In this document: one piece after another, positions 28,988 through 40,422 of the stretch
How positions within the stretch are numbered: position 1 is the first letter of the stretch
Layout of the letters: each line of letters starts with the position of its first letter
Assembly (NCBI GenBank): GCA_050729835.1
Contig: JBOHLS010000005.1
Span: 1-64,000, forward strand
Origin: REEB95 sp050729835
GTDB lineage: Bacteria > Pseudomonadota > Alphaproteobacteria > ATCC43930 > CGMCC-115725
Reading direction: 5' to 3'
Length of the DNA stretch: 64,000 nucleotides
The notes under the pieces: generated by a model
Told to the model about the DNA's origin: nothing
The model's database searches: none
Seen by the model: only the letters and a program-made list of their open reading frames with translations
Program-made: the position numbers and the translations under genes

Positions 28988-29120
28988 GGCACGGCTCCTG
29001 GGTTCAGCCTCGGACGGCACCCGGATCGCCAGAGGATAGTGTGCCGTGAAAGCCTCAGCGAGTGACTGTCGCGACTCGTCGCGACCGAAGCGTTAGCGGT
29101 TCGGCGCTCCGCAGCCACTA

Positions 29121-29195
29121 GCCATGGTTGAGTTTATACTTAAAGAATGGTTAAAAACATATTGATTTACTTGAGAAATTAATCTTAGCTTAACC
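29121..29195. promoter_or_regulatory. AT-rich promoter-proximal segment upstream of rpfF
   Basis: About 27% G+C over 70 bases in a genome near two-thirds G+C, lying between the divergent DLH gene and rpfF. It ends about 57 bases before the rpfF ATG. No gene is present. It probably holds the rpfF promoter and may be a site for an AT-binding silencer. No specific operator was recognised. Confidence 0.45.
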
Positions 29196-29251
29196 ACGTC
29201 CTCACGGCCCGCGCCGTGGGGCATTGCTTTTCCCGAAAACCGGGGGACGAC

Positions 29252-30196
29252 ATGACGACGGTAACGCAGCTCGCCGATCTCGTGCAGGACCGCCTGGCGG
29301 CGGCGCGCAGCGCCGACATCGAACAGCTGCCCGATGCGGTCGAAGCCGCGATCGCGGGACAGCGCTTCAACGAATTCGAGCTCGAATACGATCGCACGAA
29401 AAAGATCCTGTTCTGCTACTTCAAGTATGCCGGCCGGCCATGCTTCACGCCGGCGCTGCTGCGCGAAGCGCAAGCGATCCAACGTCTCGTGCGCGGCCTG
29501 TTCGGCGACCGCGTCGTCGGCGAGCCGCCGCTGCGCTACATGGTACTCGGCTCGCGCACGCCGCAGATCTGGAACTTGGGCGGCGACCTTGAGCTGTTCT
29601 CGACCCTGATCCGCAACCGCGACCGCGCCGCGCTGCGCCGCTATGCCCATTCCTGCTGCGAGATCGGCTTCACCAACGCCACCGGGCTCGGCTTCGACCT
29701 GCCGGTCATCTCGGTGGCCCTGGTCCAGGGTGACGCGCTGGGCGGCGGCTTCGAGGCGGTGCTGAGCTCGAACCTGATCGTCGCCGAGCGCGGCGCCCGG
29801 TTCGGCCTGCCGGAAATCCTGTTCAACCTGTTCCCCGGCATGGGCGCCTACAGCTTCCTGGCGCGCCGCATCGCCCCCGGCATCGCCGAGCGCCTGATCA
29901 TGAGCGGCGAAATCTATACCGCCGAGCAACTCCATGCGCTCGGCGTCGTCGACGTGCTGGCGGCCGACGGCCAAGGCGTGCAGGCGTTCTACGATTTCAT
30001 CGGCCGGCGCGAGCGCCGCTATGCCGCCCAGCGCGCACTTTACCGCGCGCGGCGGCTGGTCAATCCGGTGACTTTCGAGGAGATGACGCGCATCGCCGAT
30101 TTGTGGGTCGAAGCGGCGTTCAAGCTCGAAGCATCCGACCTCAAGCGGATGGAACGGCTGGTCACCGCGCAGGAGCGGCGCGGCGTGCGCGTTTAG
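29252..30196 (+). CDS. rpfF: RpfF-type DSF synthase (crotonase-fold diffusible signal factor synthase homologue)
   Basis: 314 residues of the crotonase superfamily. RpfF-specific features run through it: RPCFTPALL, VLGSRTPQIWNLGGDLELF, ALVQGDALGGGFEAVL, GLPEILFNLFPGMGAYSFL and GEIYTAEQL. Two glutamates spaced by 20 residues (Glu168, Glu188) match the RpfF catalytic pair Glu141/Glu161. These enzymes dehydrate 3-hydroxyacyl-ACP and hydrolyse the thioester to release cis-2-enoic acid signals. ATG follows a GGGGGACG element. An RpfC-type sensor lies 1.7 kb downstream on the opposite strand, strengthening the call. The product chain length is unknown. Confidence 0.87.
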   Translation: MTTVTQLADLVQDRLAAARSADIEQLPDAVEAAIAGQRFNEFELEYDRTKKILFCYFKYAGRPCFTPALLREAQAIQRLVRGLFGDRVVGEPPLRYMVLGSRTPQIWNLGGDLELFSTLIRNRDRAALRRYAHSCCEIGFTNATGLGFDLPVISVALVQGDALGGGFEAVLSSNLIVAERGARFGLPEILFNLFPGMGAYSFLARRIAPGIAERLIMSGEIYTAEQLHALGVVDVLAADGQGVQAFYDFIGRRERRYAAQRALYRARRLVNPVTFEEMTRIADLWVEAAFKLEASDLKRMERLVTAQERRGVRV

Positions 30197-30557
30197 CGCG
30201 CCGACCTGCAACAGTCGCTTTCAGCACGACAGCCTGGTTGCGGCGTTCGTCGCGCGCGCCGAAGACGAGCGTAATCCGCTCTTTGCGCGCCAGCGTCCGC
30301 AGTTGCGCCAGCGCCTCCGGTTGCCGTTTCAGCTCGGCGCGATAGCGTCGGCGAAATTCGCTCCAGCGTGCCGGATCGTGGCCGAACCACTGGCGCAACG
30401 CCGTGCTCGGCGCGACGTCCTTGAGCCAGAGATCGATGTGCGCCTTGGCTTTGGACACGCCGCGCGGCCACAGGCGATCGACCAGGATGCGGGTGCCGTC
30501 CCGCGGCGCCGGCGGCTCGTAAGCGCGCTTCAGCTGCACGTCGGGTTGCCGTGCCAT
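30162..30557 (-). CDS. DUF488 family protein
   Basis: 131 residues. The family signature is clear: VQLKRAYEPPAPRDGTRILVDRLWPRGVSK and later the WFGHDPARWSEFRRRYRAEL segment. ITLVFGARDERRNQAVVL follows. The biochemical role of DUF488 is not known. The start overlaps the nnrS stop (TGATG). The 3' end overlaps convergent rpfF by 35 bases, so antisense transcription across the rpfF 3' end is possible. The C-terminus is Arg/Ala-rich. Confidence 0.88.
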   Translation of the reverse strand: MARQPDVQLKRAYEPPAPRDGTRILVDRLWPRGVSKAKAHIDLWLKDVAPSTALRQWFGHDPARWSEFRRRYRAELKRQPEALAQLRTLARKERITLVFGARDERRNQAVVLKATVAGRRAKRARRAAPAR

Positions 30558-31765
30558 CAGAGCGGCCGGGCCGCGGTACCGGTGACGCGCGGCGTCAGCA
30601 GCGGCCGACCATAGAGCACGACGAACAGCCCGAAGGCGCCGCTCCACGCCGCACCGGCGAGACTCAGGACCAGCAGATATTGCACCCCGGCCAGCGGCGC
30701 CAGCAGACGCAGCACCGCCGCAACCGTGACTAGGGCATAGATCGTCGTCGTGCCGCTGCCCGCGAGCAGCGGCCGGCCGGTATGGCCGAGCGAAGTGCGC
30801 GTCATCACGCCGAGCGTCATGGTGCCGATGGCGCCGACGGTGAGCGCGTGCAGCGCCGCGGTCGCCGGCAGCAACGCCTCGACGCCGTTCACCGCCAGCA
30901 ACAGGAATCCGAGCGCCAGCCAGCCATAGCCGAGATGTAGCACCCACAGCAGCGGCTCGCGCCAAGTGCCGGTGCCGCGCCAACGCGCCAAACGGATGCC
31001 CAACGCCAGCGCGGCGACGAGCGCGAGCCACGGCGTCTCCGCGCCATCCGGCGCCGCGACCCAGGCGACCAGGGCGACGGCCGTGGCGCCGAGCGCGCTG
31101 CGATCGATCCAGCCGAACGGCGCCGGCACGGCGTGATCCGGACGCTGCTTGGCCAGCCAGTTGCGGGTGAAGCTCGGCACGATGCGTCCGCCGATGAGGC
31201 TGATCAGCATGAGCAGGGTGGCGATGCCGAGGCGGTTGCCGAGCTCGGCGGTCGTCGTCCAGCCGAGCGCCTGAAGATGGACCAGGGCGTTGCCCGCCAG
31301 CAGCAGCGTCAACGCCGCCACCATGGGCAGGTTGCGCCAGTTGCAGCCGGCGACGATCTCGCGCGCGACCGCGGCAAGGAAGGCGACGGGAAAGGCGAGA
31401 TCGAGCACCGCCGCGCCGGCGGCACCGATATCGGCCGACAGCAGCACGCCGACGCGGCCGGCGATCCATAGTCCGGCGAGCGCCGCCAACGGCGTCCCTT
31501 GCAACGGCATGCGGCCGGTCCAGTTCGGGATCGCGGTCAACATGAAGCCGGCGACCGTTGCCGCGGCATAGCCGAAGATCATCTCGTGCGCATGCCAGAC
31601 CGGCGGCGGCAACCGCGTCGGGACGGCGCCGGCGCCGGCATAAAACGCCAGCCAAAGCGGCACTGCCAGCGCCGCCCAGCCTGCCGAAAGCAAGAAGAAC
31701 GGACGGAATCCGGCCGAGAGCAGCGCCTGACCCGTATGGACGCGATAACGCGGAATGGCCACCAA
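30557..31765 (-). CDS. nnrS: NnrS family haem/copper membrane protein
   Basis: About 402 residues with some twelve membrane helices. NnrS signatures are visible: an N-terminal AGFRPFFLLSAGWAAL, PPVWHAHEMIFGYAAA with conserved His residues, GRIVPSFTRN, and AIGTMTLGVMTRTSLGHTGR. Proteins of this family help cells withstand nitric oxide stress. The start is TTG at 31765 with GAGGGG nine bases upstream; GTG at 31762 is the alternative. It lies between rpfC-like and DUF488 genes on one strand. Confidence 0.92.
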   Translation of the reverse strand: MVAIPRYRVHTGQALLSAGFRPFFLLSAGWAALAVPLWLAFYAGAGAVPTRLPPPVWHAHEMIFGYAAATVAGFMLTAIPNWTGRMPLQGTPLAALAGLWIAGRVGVLLSADIGAAGAAVLDLAFPVAFLAAVAREIVAGCNWRNLPMVAALTLLLAGNALVHLQALGWTTTAELGNRLGIATLLMLISLIGGRIVPSFTRNWLAKQRPDHAVPAPFGWIDRSALGATAVALVAWVAAPDGAETPWLALVAALALGIRLARWRGTGTWREPLLWVLHLGYGWLALGFLLLAVNGVEALLPATAALHALTVGAIGTMTLGVMTRTSLGHTGRPLLAGSGTTTIYALVTVAAVLRLLAPLAGVQYLLVLSLAGAAWSGAFGLFVVLYGRPLLTPRVTGTAARPL

Positions 31766-31863
31766 GACGTCAAACCCCTCGAAACGGCGCGGCGACGATC
31801 ACGCCGTCAGCTTAGGAGCACGCACCGCCACGAGACAACCGTAGGGACCGTGGTGTCTTTGAC

Positions 31864-34662
<2,799 letters not shown>

Positions 34663-34782
34663 GTGGCTTATACCGACCCTCCCCTGAATCCCCAACGGGG
34701 TCGAATCGAGATTCTGCCGTGCGGACGGCAAAAAATCTATGGCTAGGTGGTCGGACGGTGAAATACGACGACAGCTAGCAGC

Positions 34783-36408
34783 TCATGCCCCGGCCGGCGC
34801 CGGCACCGTCAGCGCCCGCTTGCCCGGCAACCGGACCCGCACCGTCGTGCCGACATCCTTGCGGCTTTCGATCGTCAGCCGGCCGCCGTGCAGCTCGACC
34901 AGGCCGATGGCCAGCGGCAGGCCGAGGCCGGTGCCGGCATGGCGGCGGCTCCAGGTGCTCGCCACCTGGCCGAAACGGGTGATCGCGGTCTGGATTTCCA
35001 TCGCGTCCATGCCGATGCCGTGATCCACGACGGCGATCTCGAAGCCGGCGGCGTCGAAGCGCGCTGCGAGCTCGATCCGGCCGCCGCCGTGGCTGAACTT
35101 GATCGCGTTGGTCACGAGGTTGAGTAGCACCTGCTTGAGTTTGAGCCCGTCGGCGCGCAGCCGGGGCAGGTCGGGCGCCAGATCGGTGTCGATGGTGATG
35201 TCGAGCGCGCGGGCGCGCTCGACGACCAGCTGGAGCACGTCGCGGACGATCTGCGGCAGCTCGACCTCCTCCTCGTCGAGCTCGACCTTGCCGGCCTCGA
35301 GCTTGGAGACGTCGAGAATGTCGCTGATGATGCCGAGGAGATGCTGCGCCGAGGCGCAGATGTCGCGCGCATAGCCGGTATAGCGCGGGCTGCCGAGCGG
35401 GCCCATCACCTCGTCGGCCATCACCTGCGAGAAACCGATGATGGCGTTGAGCGGCGTGCGGAGCTCGTGGCTCATGTTGGCCAGGAATTCGGACTTGCTG
35501 CGGCTGGCCAGCTCGGCTTCCTCCTTGGCGGCGATCAGCGCGAGCTCGGCTTCCTTGCGCGCGGTGATGTCGAGCGCCGCGCTCACCACCAGCATCGGCC
35601 GGCCGGCCGCGTCGCGCAGCAAGGCCTTGCTGCTGAGCACGACGCGTTCCTCGCCGTCCGGCGTGGTCATCGTGTGCTCGAACGAGCCATCGGGCTCGAG
35701 CCCGGCGATGATGCGCCGGTCGCGCTCCATCGATTCGCGGGCGTAAGGGCCGGCGCTCACCGCCACCGGCGTCTGGCCGATGATCGCGGCCGGCGCCTTG
35801 CCGACGCTGCGCGCGAACCAGTCGTTGACGAAGACATAGCGCCCGTCGCGGTCGGTCGCGACCACGGCCAGCGGCACCGCGTCAATCACGCGCAGCAGCA
35901 ACTCATGGCTTTCGCGCAGCGCGTTGCGATGGCGGCGGGCGTCGTCGGCGATCTTCTCCTCGAGCGACGAGGCCCGCGCCCGCAGCAGCAGCTGCTGCCG
36001 GCGCATGGTCAAAAGATTGCGCGAGCGCACGCGAAACTCGTGGTGGTCGACCGGGCTCAGCAGGAAATCGGTCGCGCCTGCCTCGAGCGCCTGATAGCGC
36101 AGGTCGCGGTCCTCGTAGGCGGTGACGACGATCACCGGCACGTCGGCGCAGGCGGCGATCTCGCGGAAGCGGCGGATGAACGCGGCGCCGTCGAGATCGG
36201 GCATGTTGAAGTCGGTCAGGACCAGATCGGGCGGCGATTGCGCGGCGTTGTCGAGCGCCCGCTGCGGATGGTCGAACAGGCGGACCTCGACCTGGTCGAG
36301 GGATTGGGCGAGGCGCTCGAGAATCTTGAGATTGGTCGCGCGGTCGTCGACGATGACGACCGCCTGGCGCTTCGGGATCGAGGTCTCGGTCACAGAGAAA
36401 TCCCGCAC
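34783..36408 (-). CDS. RpfG-like receiver fused to PAS and histidine kinase
   Basis: 541 residues from GTG 36408. Residues 15-135 are a receiver (Asp21, Asp22, phosphoacceptor Asp66 in LTDFNMPDLDG, Thr96) closest by eye to the RpfG receiver, including the helix RARASSLEEKIADD after it. The conserved Lys is Ser118 (FLLSPV). A PAS domain (about 165-280) and a HisKA-HATPase follow, with His in [24 protein letters not shown] and GTGLGLPLAIGL. RpfG normally carries an HD-GYP phosphodiesterase; here it is replaced by a kinase. It is 120 bases upstream of the RpfC-like gene on the same strand. Confidence 0.85.
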   Translation of the reverse strand: MRDFSVTETSIPKRQAVVIVDDRATNLKILERLAQSLDQVEVRLFDHPQRALDNAAQSPPDLVLTDFNMPDLDGAAFIRRFREIAACADVPVIVVTAYEDRDLRYQALEAGATDFLLSPVDHHEFRVRSRNLLTMRRQQLLLRARASSLEEKIADDARRHRNALRESHELLLRVIDAVPLAVVATDRDGRYVFVNDWFARSVGKAPAAIIGQTPVAVSAGPYARESMERDRRIIAGLEPDGSFEHTMTTPDGEERVVLSSKALLRDAAGRPMLVVSAALDITARKEAELALIAAKEEAELASRSKSEFLANMSHELRTPLNAIIGFSQVMADEVMGPLGSPRYTGYARDICASAQHLLGIISDILDVSKLEAGKVELDEEEVELPQIVRDVLQLVVERARALDITIDTDLAPDLPRLRADGLKLKQVLLNLVTNAIKFSHGGGRIELAARFDAAGFEIAVVDHGIGMDAMEIQTAITRFGQVASTWSRRHAGTGLGLPLAIGLVELHGGRLTIESRKDVGTTVRVRLPGKRALTVPAPAGA

Positions 36409-36524
36409 GATTCTTCCCGCTGACCAAGTATCGGCGCCGCCCAGTCGCGCGGCAAGCGGGAGAATACTCGTAAATCATGGTTAACGATCGGTAAACGGGC
36501 CGCATTGGCGAAATAACCCGTCGA

Positions 36525-37283
36525 TTACCCGCCTACCAGCGTCAGTTGCGCCTCGCCCAATCCGGCGAAGCGGGCGATCACCGGCGCGCGCAGCGGCGCG
36601 ATACACAGGCCGGTGTGGCTGCCCGTAGTGATAAAGGTTCCCGCCAGCAGCGGCCGACCGCGTTGCGCCAGGTGGTTGGCGAGCCAGGCGACAAGGCGCT
36701 TCGGGTAGCCGGCGGCGTTGCCGCCGACGGCCTTGGCTGCGACCGCGCCGTCGATGACCAGCTGCGCTGCGGGCTTGGCGAGATCGGCTTGGCGCCAATT
36801 CGCGACCGCCTCGCCCCAGCAGAACCCGCCGTTGGAGATGTTGTCGGCCAGCACCGCGAGCGCGGGCGCCGCCAGCCGGTCCTGGAACCGCGAATCGAGA
36901 TACTCGATGGCGACGTGGAGGCCATCGAGCGCCGCCCAGACCTCGTCTTCGTCGTAAGGCGTCGCCCGAGCAAGCAGGTCGCGGCCGACGCGGAAGGCGA
37001 GCTCGGCCTCGACGCCGTTGAGGCCGTCGCGTGGCGCCAGCATATGCGCCGGCCCTTTTACCACGTGACCGGCGAAGATCGGCGCGCAGGTCGGGCGCGA
37101 GACCGGGCTGGCGGCGCCGACCTTCCAGGCCGCGACGCGCACGCCGAGCTTGTCGACGACGAAGTCTTGCAGCGCGTAGGCCGCCGCCTCGTCGGGCGGC
37201 GCGAGTTCGGCGGGAATGTCGCCGAGGCGCCGGCCGGAAATCCGCGCTTGAATCAAGAGAGCGGCAAGCCGCTCCTGCGCCAT
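36525..37283 (-). CDS. 2-keto-4-pentenoate hydratase / fumarylacetoacetate hydrolase family protein
   Basis: 252 residues from ATG 37283. Family features: WKVGAASPVSRPTCAPIFAG, the acidic cluster GVEAELAFRVGRDL and HVAIEYLDSRFQD. The metal-site helix and the terminal ITTGSHTGL and FAGLGEAQLTLVGG are also present. Members hydrate or decarboxylate 2-keto-dienoates in aromatic catabolism. It starts one base upstream of where the aminotransferase gene stops, so the two are cotranscribed. The exact substrate is not evident. Confidence 0.85.
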   Translation of the reverse strand: MAQERLAALLIQARISGRRLGDIPAELAPPDEAAAYALQDFVVDKLGVRVAAWKVGAASPVSRPTCAPIFAGHVVKGPAHMLAPRDGLNGVEAELAFRVGRDLLARATPYDEDEVWAALDGLHVAIEYLDSRFQDRLAAPALAVLADNISNGGFCWGEAVANWRQADLAKPAAQLVIDGAVAAKAVGGNAAGYPKRLVAWLANHLAQRGRPLLAGTFITTGSHTGLCIAPLRAPVIARFAGLGEAQLTLVGG

Positions 37284-37284
37284 G

Positions 37285-38499
37285 TCAGCGGCGCGCCGCC
37301 GCCATGGCCGGCGCGGACGCCGCCGCGGCCGGCAGGTTGCCGCCGAGATAGTCCATCGCCGCGTCGACGCCGCCGCGCTTGATCGGCACGCCGGCGGCGA
37401 CAAGACCGAGCTCGACGCCGGCGAGCGTGCCGAGCAGCTGGGTCTCGTTAATGTAGGCGAGATGGCCGATGCGGAAGACCTTGCCCGTCACCTTGCCGAG
37501 GCCGGCGCCGAGCGCGATGTCGAAACGCTCGAGGATGGTCTTGCGCACGTCATCGGCGTTGCAGCCGTCGGGCACGCGAACCGCCGTCAGGCTCGGCGTA
37601 TAGGCCTTGGGATCGGCGCATTGGATGTCGAGGCCCCAGCTGCGCACCGCGCGCCGCGTCGCCTCCGCAAGGCGGTCGTGCCGGGCGAAGACGTTGTCGA
37701 GACCTTCCTCGTCGAGCATCGCGATGGCTTCCTTGAGGCCAAAGAACATCAACGTCGCCGGCGTGTAAGGGAAATAGCCACTGTCGTTGGCGGCGATCAT
37801 TGGCTGCCAATCGAAATAGGCCTTGGGCAGCTTCGCCGTCTGGCTGGCGGCGAGCGCCTTCTTCGAGATGGCGTTGAAGCTCAACCCGGGCGGCAGCATC
37901 AGGCCTTTCTGCGAGCCGCCGACTGCGACGTCGACGCCCCATTCGTCGTGCCGGAAATCCTGGATCGCCAGCGACGAGATCGTATCGACCAGCAGCAGCG
38001 CCGGATGGCGCGCGCGGTCGATCGCGCGGCGGACGCCGGCGATATCGCTGGCGACGCCTGTTGACGTCTCGCTTTGAAGCACCAGCACCGCCTTGATCGC
38101 ATGGTTCTTGTCGGCGACAAGCTTGGCCTCGAATTGCGCCGGATCGGCGGGATGCCGCCAGTCGCCGGGAATCAGGTCGACCTCGATGCCGTGGCGCTGC
38201 GCCAGGTTGCACCACAGCGTCGCAAACTGGCCGGTCTCGAAGGCGAGCGCCTTGTCGCCGGGCGACAGGGTGTTGAGGATCGCCGCCTCCCAGGCGCCGG
38301 TGCCCGACGCCGGAAAGATCGCGACCGGACCGGAGCATTTGAAAACGCGCTTCAGGCCGGCGACGACCGCCTTGGTGAAGGCCGGGAATTCGGGGCCACG
38401 GTGGTCGACGAGCGGCTGATCCATCGCGCGCAGAACGCGATCCGGCAGGTTGGTCGGGCCGGGAATCTGCAAGGAATGCCGGCCGCTCCGAAACGCCAT
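37285..38499 (-). CDS. Serine-glyoxylate/alanine-glyoxylate aminotransferase family protein
   Basis: 404 residues, PLP fold-type I class V. The substrate-phosphate motif is PGPTNLPDRVLRAM. The PLP Lys lies in VGGSQKGLMLPPG, and the Asp of the cofactor pocket in LLVDTISSLA. ATG 38499 has GGGGAG nine bases upstream. This family includes serine-pyruvate and (R)-3-amino-2-methylpropionate enzymes, and glyoxylate as amino acceptor is a family inference. It follows the TRAP genes on the same strand, which suggests that it acts on the imported substrate or its products. Confidence 0.87.
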   Translation of the reverse strand: MAFRSGRHSLQIPGPTNLPDRVLRAMDQPLVDHRGPEFPAFTKAVVAGLKRVFKCSGPVAIFPASGTGAWEAAILNTLSPGDKALAFETGQFATLWCNLAQRHGIEVDLIPGDWRHPADPAQFEAKLVADKNHAIKAVLVLQSETSTGVASDIAGVRRAIDRARHPALLLVDTISSLAIQDFRHDEWGVDVAVGGSQKGLMLPPGLSFNAISKKALAASQTAKLPKAYFDWQPMIAANDSGYFPYTPATLMFFGLKEAIAMLDEEGLDNVFARHDRLAEATRRAVRSWGLDIQCADPKAYTPSLTAVRVPDGCNADDVRKTILERFDIALGAGLGKVTGKVFRIGHLAYINETQLLGTLAGVELGLVAAGVPIKRGGVDAAMDYLGGNLPAAAASAPAMAAARR

Positions 38500-38599
38500 G
38501 ATTGAGTGCTCCCCGAGGAAATGAGGCGAGGAATTTGCCCGAAAACGCCGGGCAGCCGCAAGGCCCGGATTTGCGGTGTGCCCCTGCAGGAACGACAAC

Positions 38600-39883
38600 C
38601 TAGCGGTAGAAGTGGTCGACCAGCGCCATGGGCACGATGGGCACGTAGGTGCAAAGCAGCAGCACGAAGACCAGGGCCATGATGAACCAAACGTTGACGC
38701 GGGAGACCGCCCAGATGTCGGCCTTGGCGATCGCAGATGCCGTCATCAGGACGCTGGCCACCGGCGGCGTCTGCTGGCCGATGCCGAGATTGATGGTGAC
38801 GATGAGCCCGAAATGGACGGGATCGATGCCGACGGCGTGCACCAGCGGCAGCACGATTGGTACGGTCAGGATGATCGCGGCGGCCGAGTGGAGGAACAGG
38901 CCGAGAAACAGAAACAGGACGTTGAGCAGCAGCAGCACGACGATCTTGTCGTGGGTGAAGCCGGTGATCGCGGCGGCAAGCTGCTGCGGCGCCTGCATCT
39001 CGGTGAGAAACGAGCCGACGACGGTCGAGCTCGCCACCAGCAGCATCACCACCGCGGTCTGAATGGTGCCTTCGATCATCGCCTCGCGCAACTGGCGAAG
39101 ATCGAGCTCGCGATAGATCAAACAGCCGACGACGAAGGCGGCCAGCACCGCCATGCCGGCGCCCTCGGTCGCCGTGACGATGCCGCCGAAGATCGTGCCG
39201 AGGATGATGATCGGCAGGACGAACGCCCAGATCGCGTCGCGGAAGGTGCGCGCGACCTACGACAGGCGGAAGGCCTCTTCGACCGGAAAGTTGTATTTGA
39301 CCGCGAAACCATAAGCGACGCTCATCAGCAGGAACCCGCCGATGATGCCGGGCACGATGCCAGCGACGAAAAGCTGCACGACCGAGGTGTCGGCCATCAC
39401 TGCATAGAGCACCATCGGGATCGACGGCGGGATGATGACCGCCAAGGTCGCCGACGAAGACATCACCGCGGCCGCGAACGGCGTCGGATAGCCCTTGGCC
39501 TTCATCGCTGGAATCAGGATGGAGCCGAGCGCCGCCACGTCGGCCACGGCCGAGCCCGAGATTTCGGCGAAGAACATCGAGGTGACGATCGAGACGATCG
39601 CCAGGCCGCCGCGCACAAAGCCAACCAGCGCGGTGACGAATGCGATGAGGCGCCGTGAAATTCCCGACGCGTTCATGATCGCGCCCGAAAGGATGAAGAG
39701 CGGCACCGCCAGCAGCGGAAAGCTGGTCGTGCCGTGATACATGTCGACGGCGACGTTGGCGAGCGCGCTCGTCCCCTGGGTGACGACGATGCCGACTGCG
39801 GCGCAGACGGCGAGTCCGACGGCGATCGGCACGTCGATGACGGTCAGCGCCAGCAACCCGAGGAAAACGTAGAACATCGCCAT
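38600..39883 (-). pseudogene. dctM: TRAP transporter large permease DctM, interrupted by an in-frame amber codon
   Basis: The frame from ATG 39883 to the stop at 38600 encodes a full-length DctM (about 427 codons, ten or more membrane helices). A single TAG at 39257-39259 splits it after residue 208 (EEAFRLS stop VARTFRDAIW). Both sides are in the same frame and match the family without a gap, including GGIVTATEGAG soon after the stop. Neighbouring dctP and dctQ are intact. A CAG-to-TAG or TGG-to-TAG change would explain it; a sequencing error or suppression cannot be excluded. No good restart exists before ATG 39154, inside a helix. Confidence 0.8.
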
Positions 39884-39889
39884 GGCGCG

Positions 39890-40411
39890 CTATTCCGTCG
39901 CCGTCGTCTGCTCGACGATGTTGCCCTCGGCGACGCCGTGCCCGGCGCGGCCGCGCCAGGCATCGGGCAGGCTCAGCGCCTCGGCGACGATGAACAGCAC
40001 GGCGCCGATCGGGATGATCGATTGTGCGACCCGCTGCGGGACCCACGGCAGCGTGACCAGCGTATCGCCTTCGATGACCACGAAGACCTGCCAGCCGGTA
40101 TAGGCCAGCAGCACGAAGAAGCCGAAGACGAAGCACTCGGCGACCACCAGCACCATCCGGCGTTGCCGCGTCGGCAGCTTGGCGACGATGCCCGGACAGC
40201 CGATATGCGCCCGCTTCAGGGCCGCCAGAGCAGCGCCGAAATAGGTCAGCCAAGCCAACAGGATCGACGCGACCTCGTCGTACCAGATGATCGGATGATG
40301 GATCGTGCGGAAGAACACGCCGGCTAGCACCAGCACCGACAAGACCGTCAGCAGAACGATGGCGATCGCCTCGAGCGCGTGCCCGAGCAGACGGCGGATA
40401 CGGAGCAGCAA
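39890..40411 (-). CDS. dctQ: TRAP transporter small permease DctQ
   Basis: 173 residues from TTG 40411, which has GAAAGG seven bases upstream. Upstream sequence in this frame is dctP read out of frame. Four membrane helices, with the family's WYDEVASILLAWLTYFGAALA, AHIGCP and LPWVPQRVAQSIIPIGAVLF. It forms the membrane complex with DctM. The C-terminal tail is hydrophilic. The start codon is the weakest part of the call. Confidence 0.83.
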   Translation of the reverse strand: MLLRIRRLLGHALEAIAIVLLTVLSVLVLAGVFFRTIHHPIIWYDEVASILLAWLTYFGAALAALKRAHIGCPGIVAKLPTRQRRMVLVVAECFVFGFFVLLAYTGWQVFVVIEGDTLVTLPWVPQRVAQSIIPIGAVLFIVAEALSLPDAWRGRAGHGVAEGNIVEQTTATE

Positions 40412-40422
40412 CCGGCGGCCTT

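Noticed and set aside
38600..39154. Short membrane protein as a gene separate from 39257-39883
   Set aside because: Both halves are one dctM in the same frame split by TAG; there is no ribosome-binding site or natural domain start at ATG 39154.
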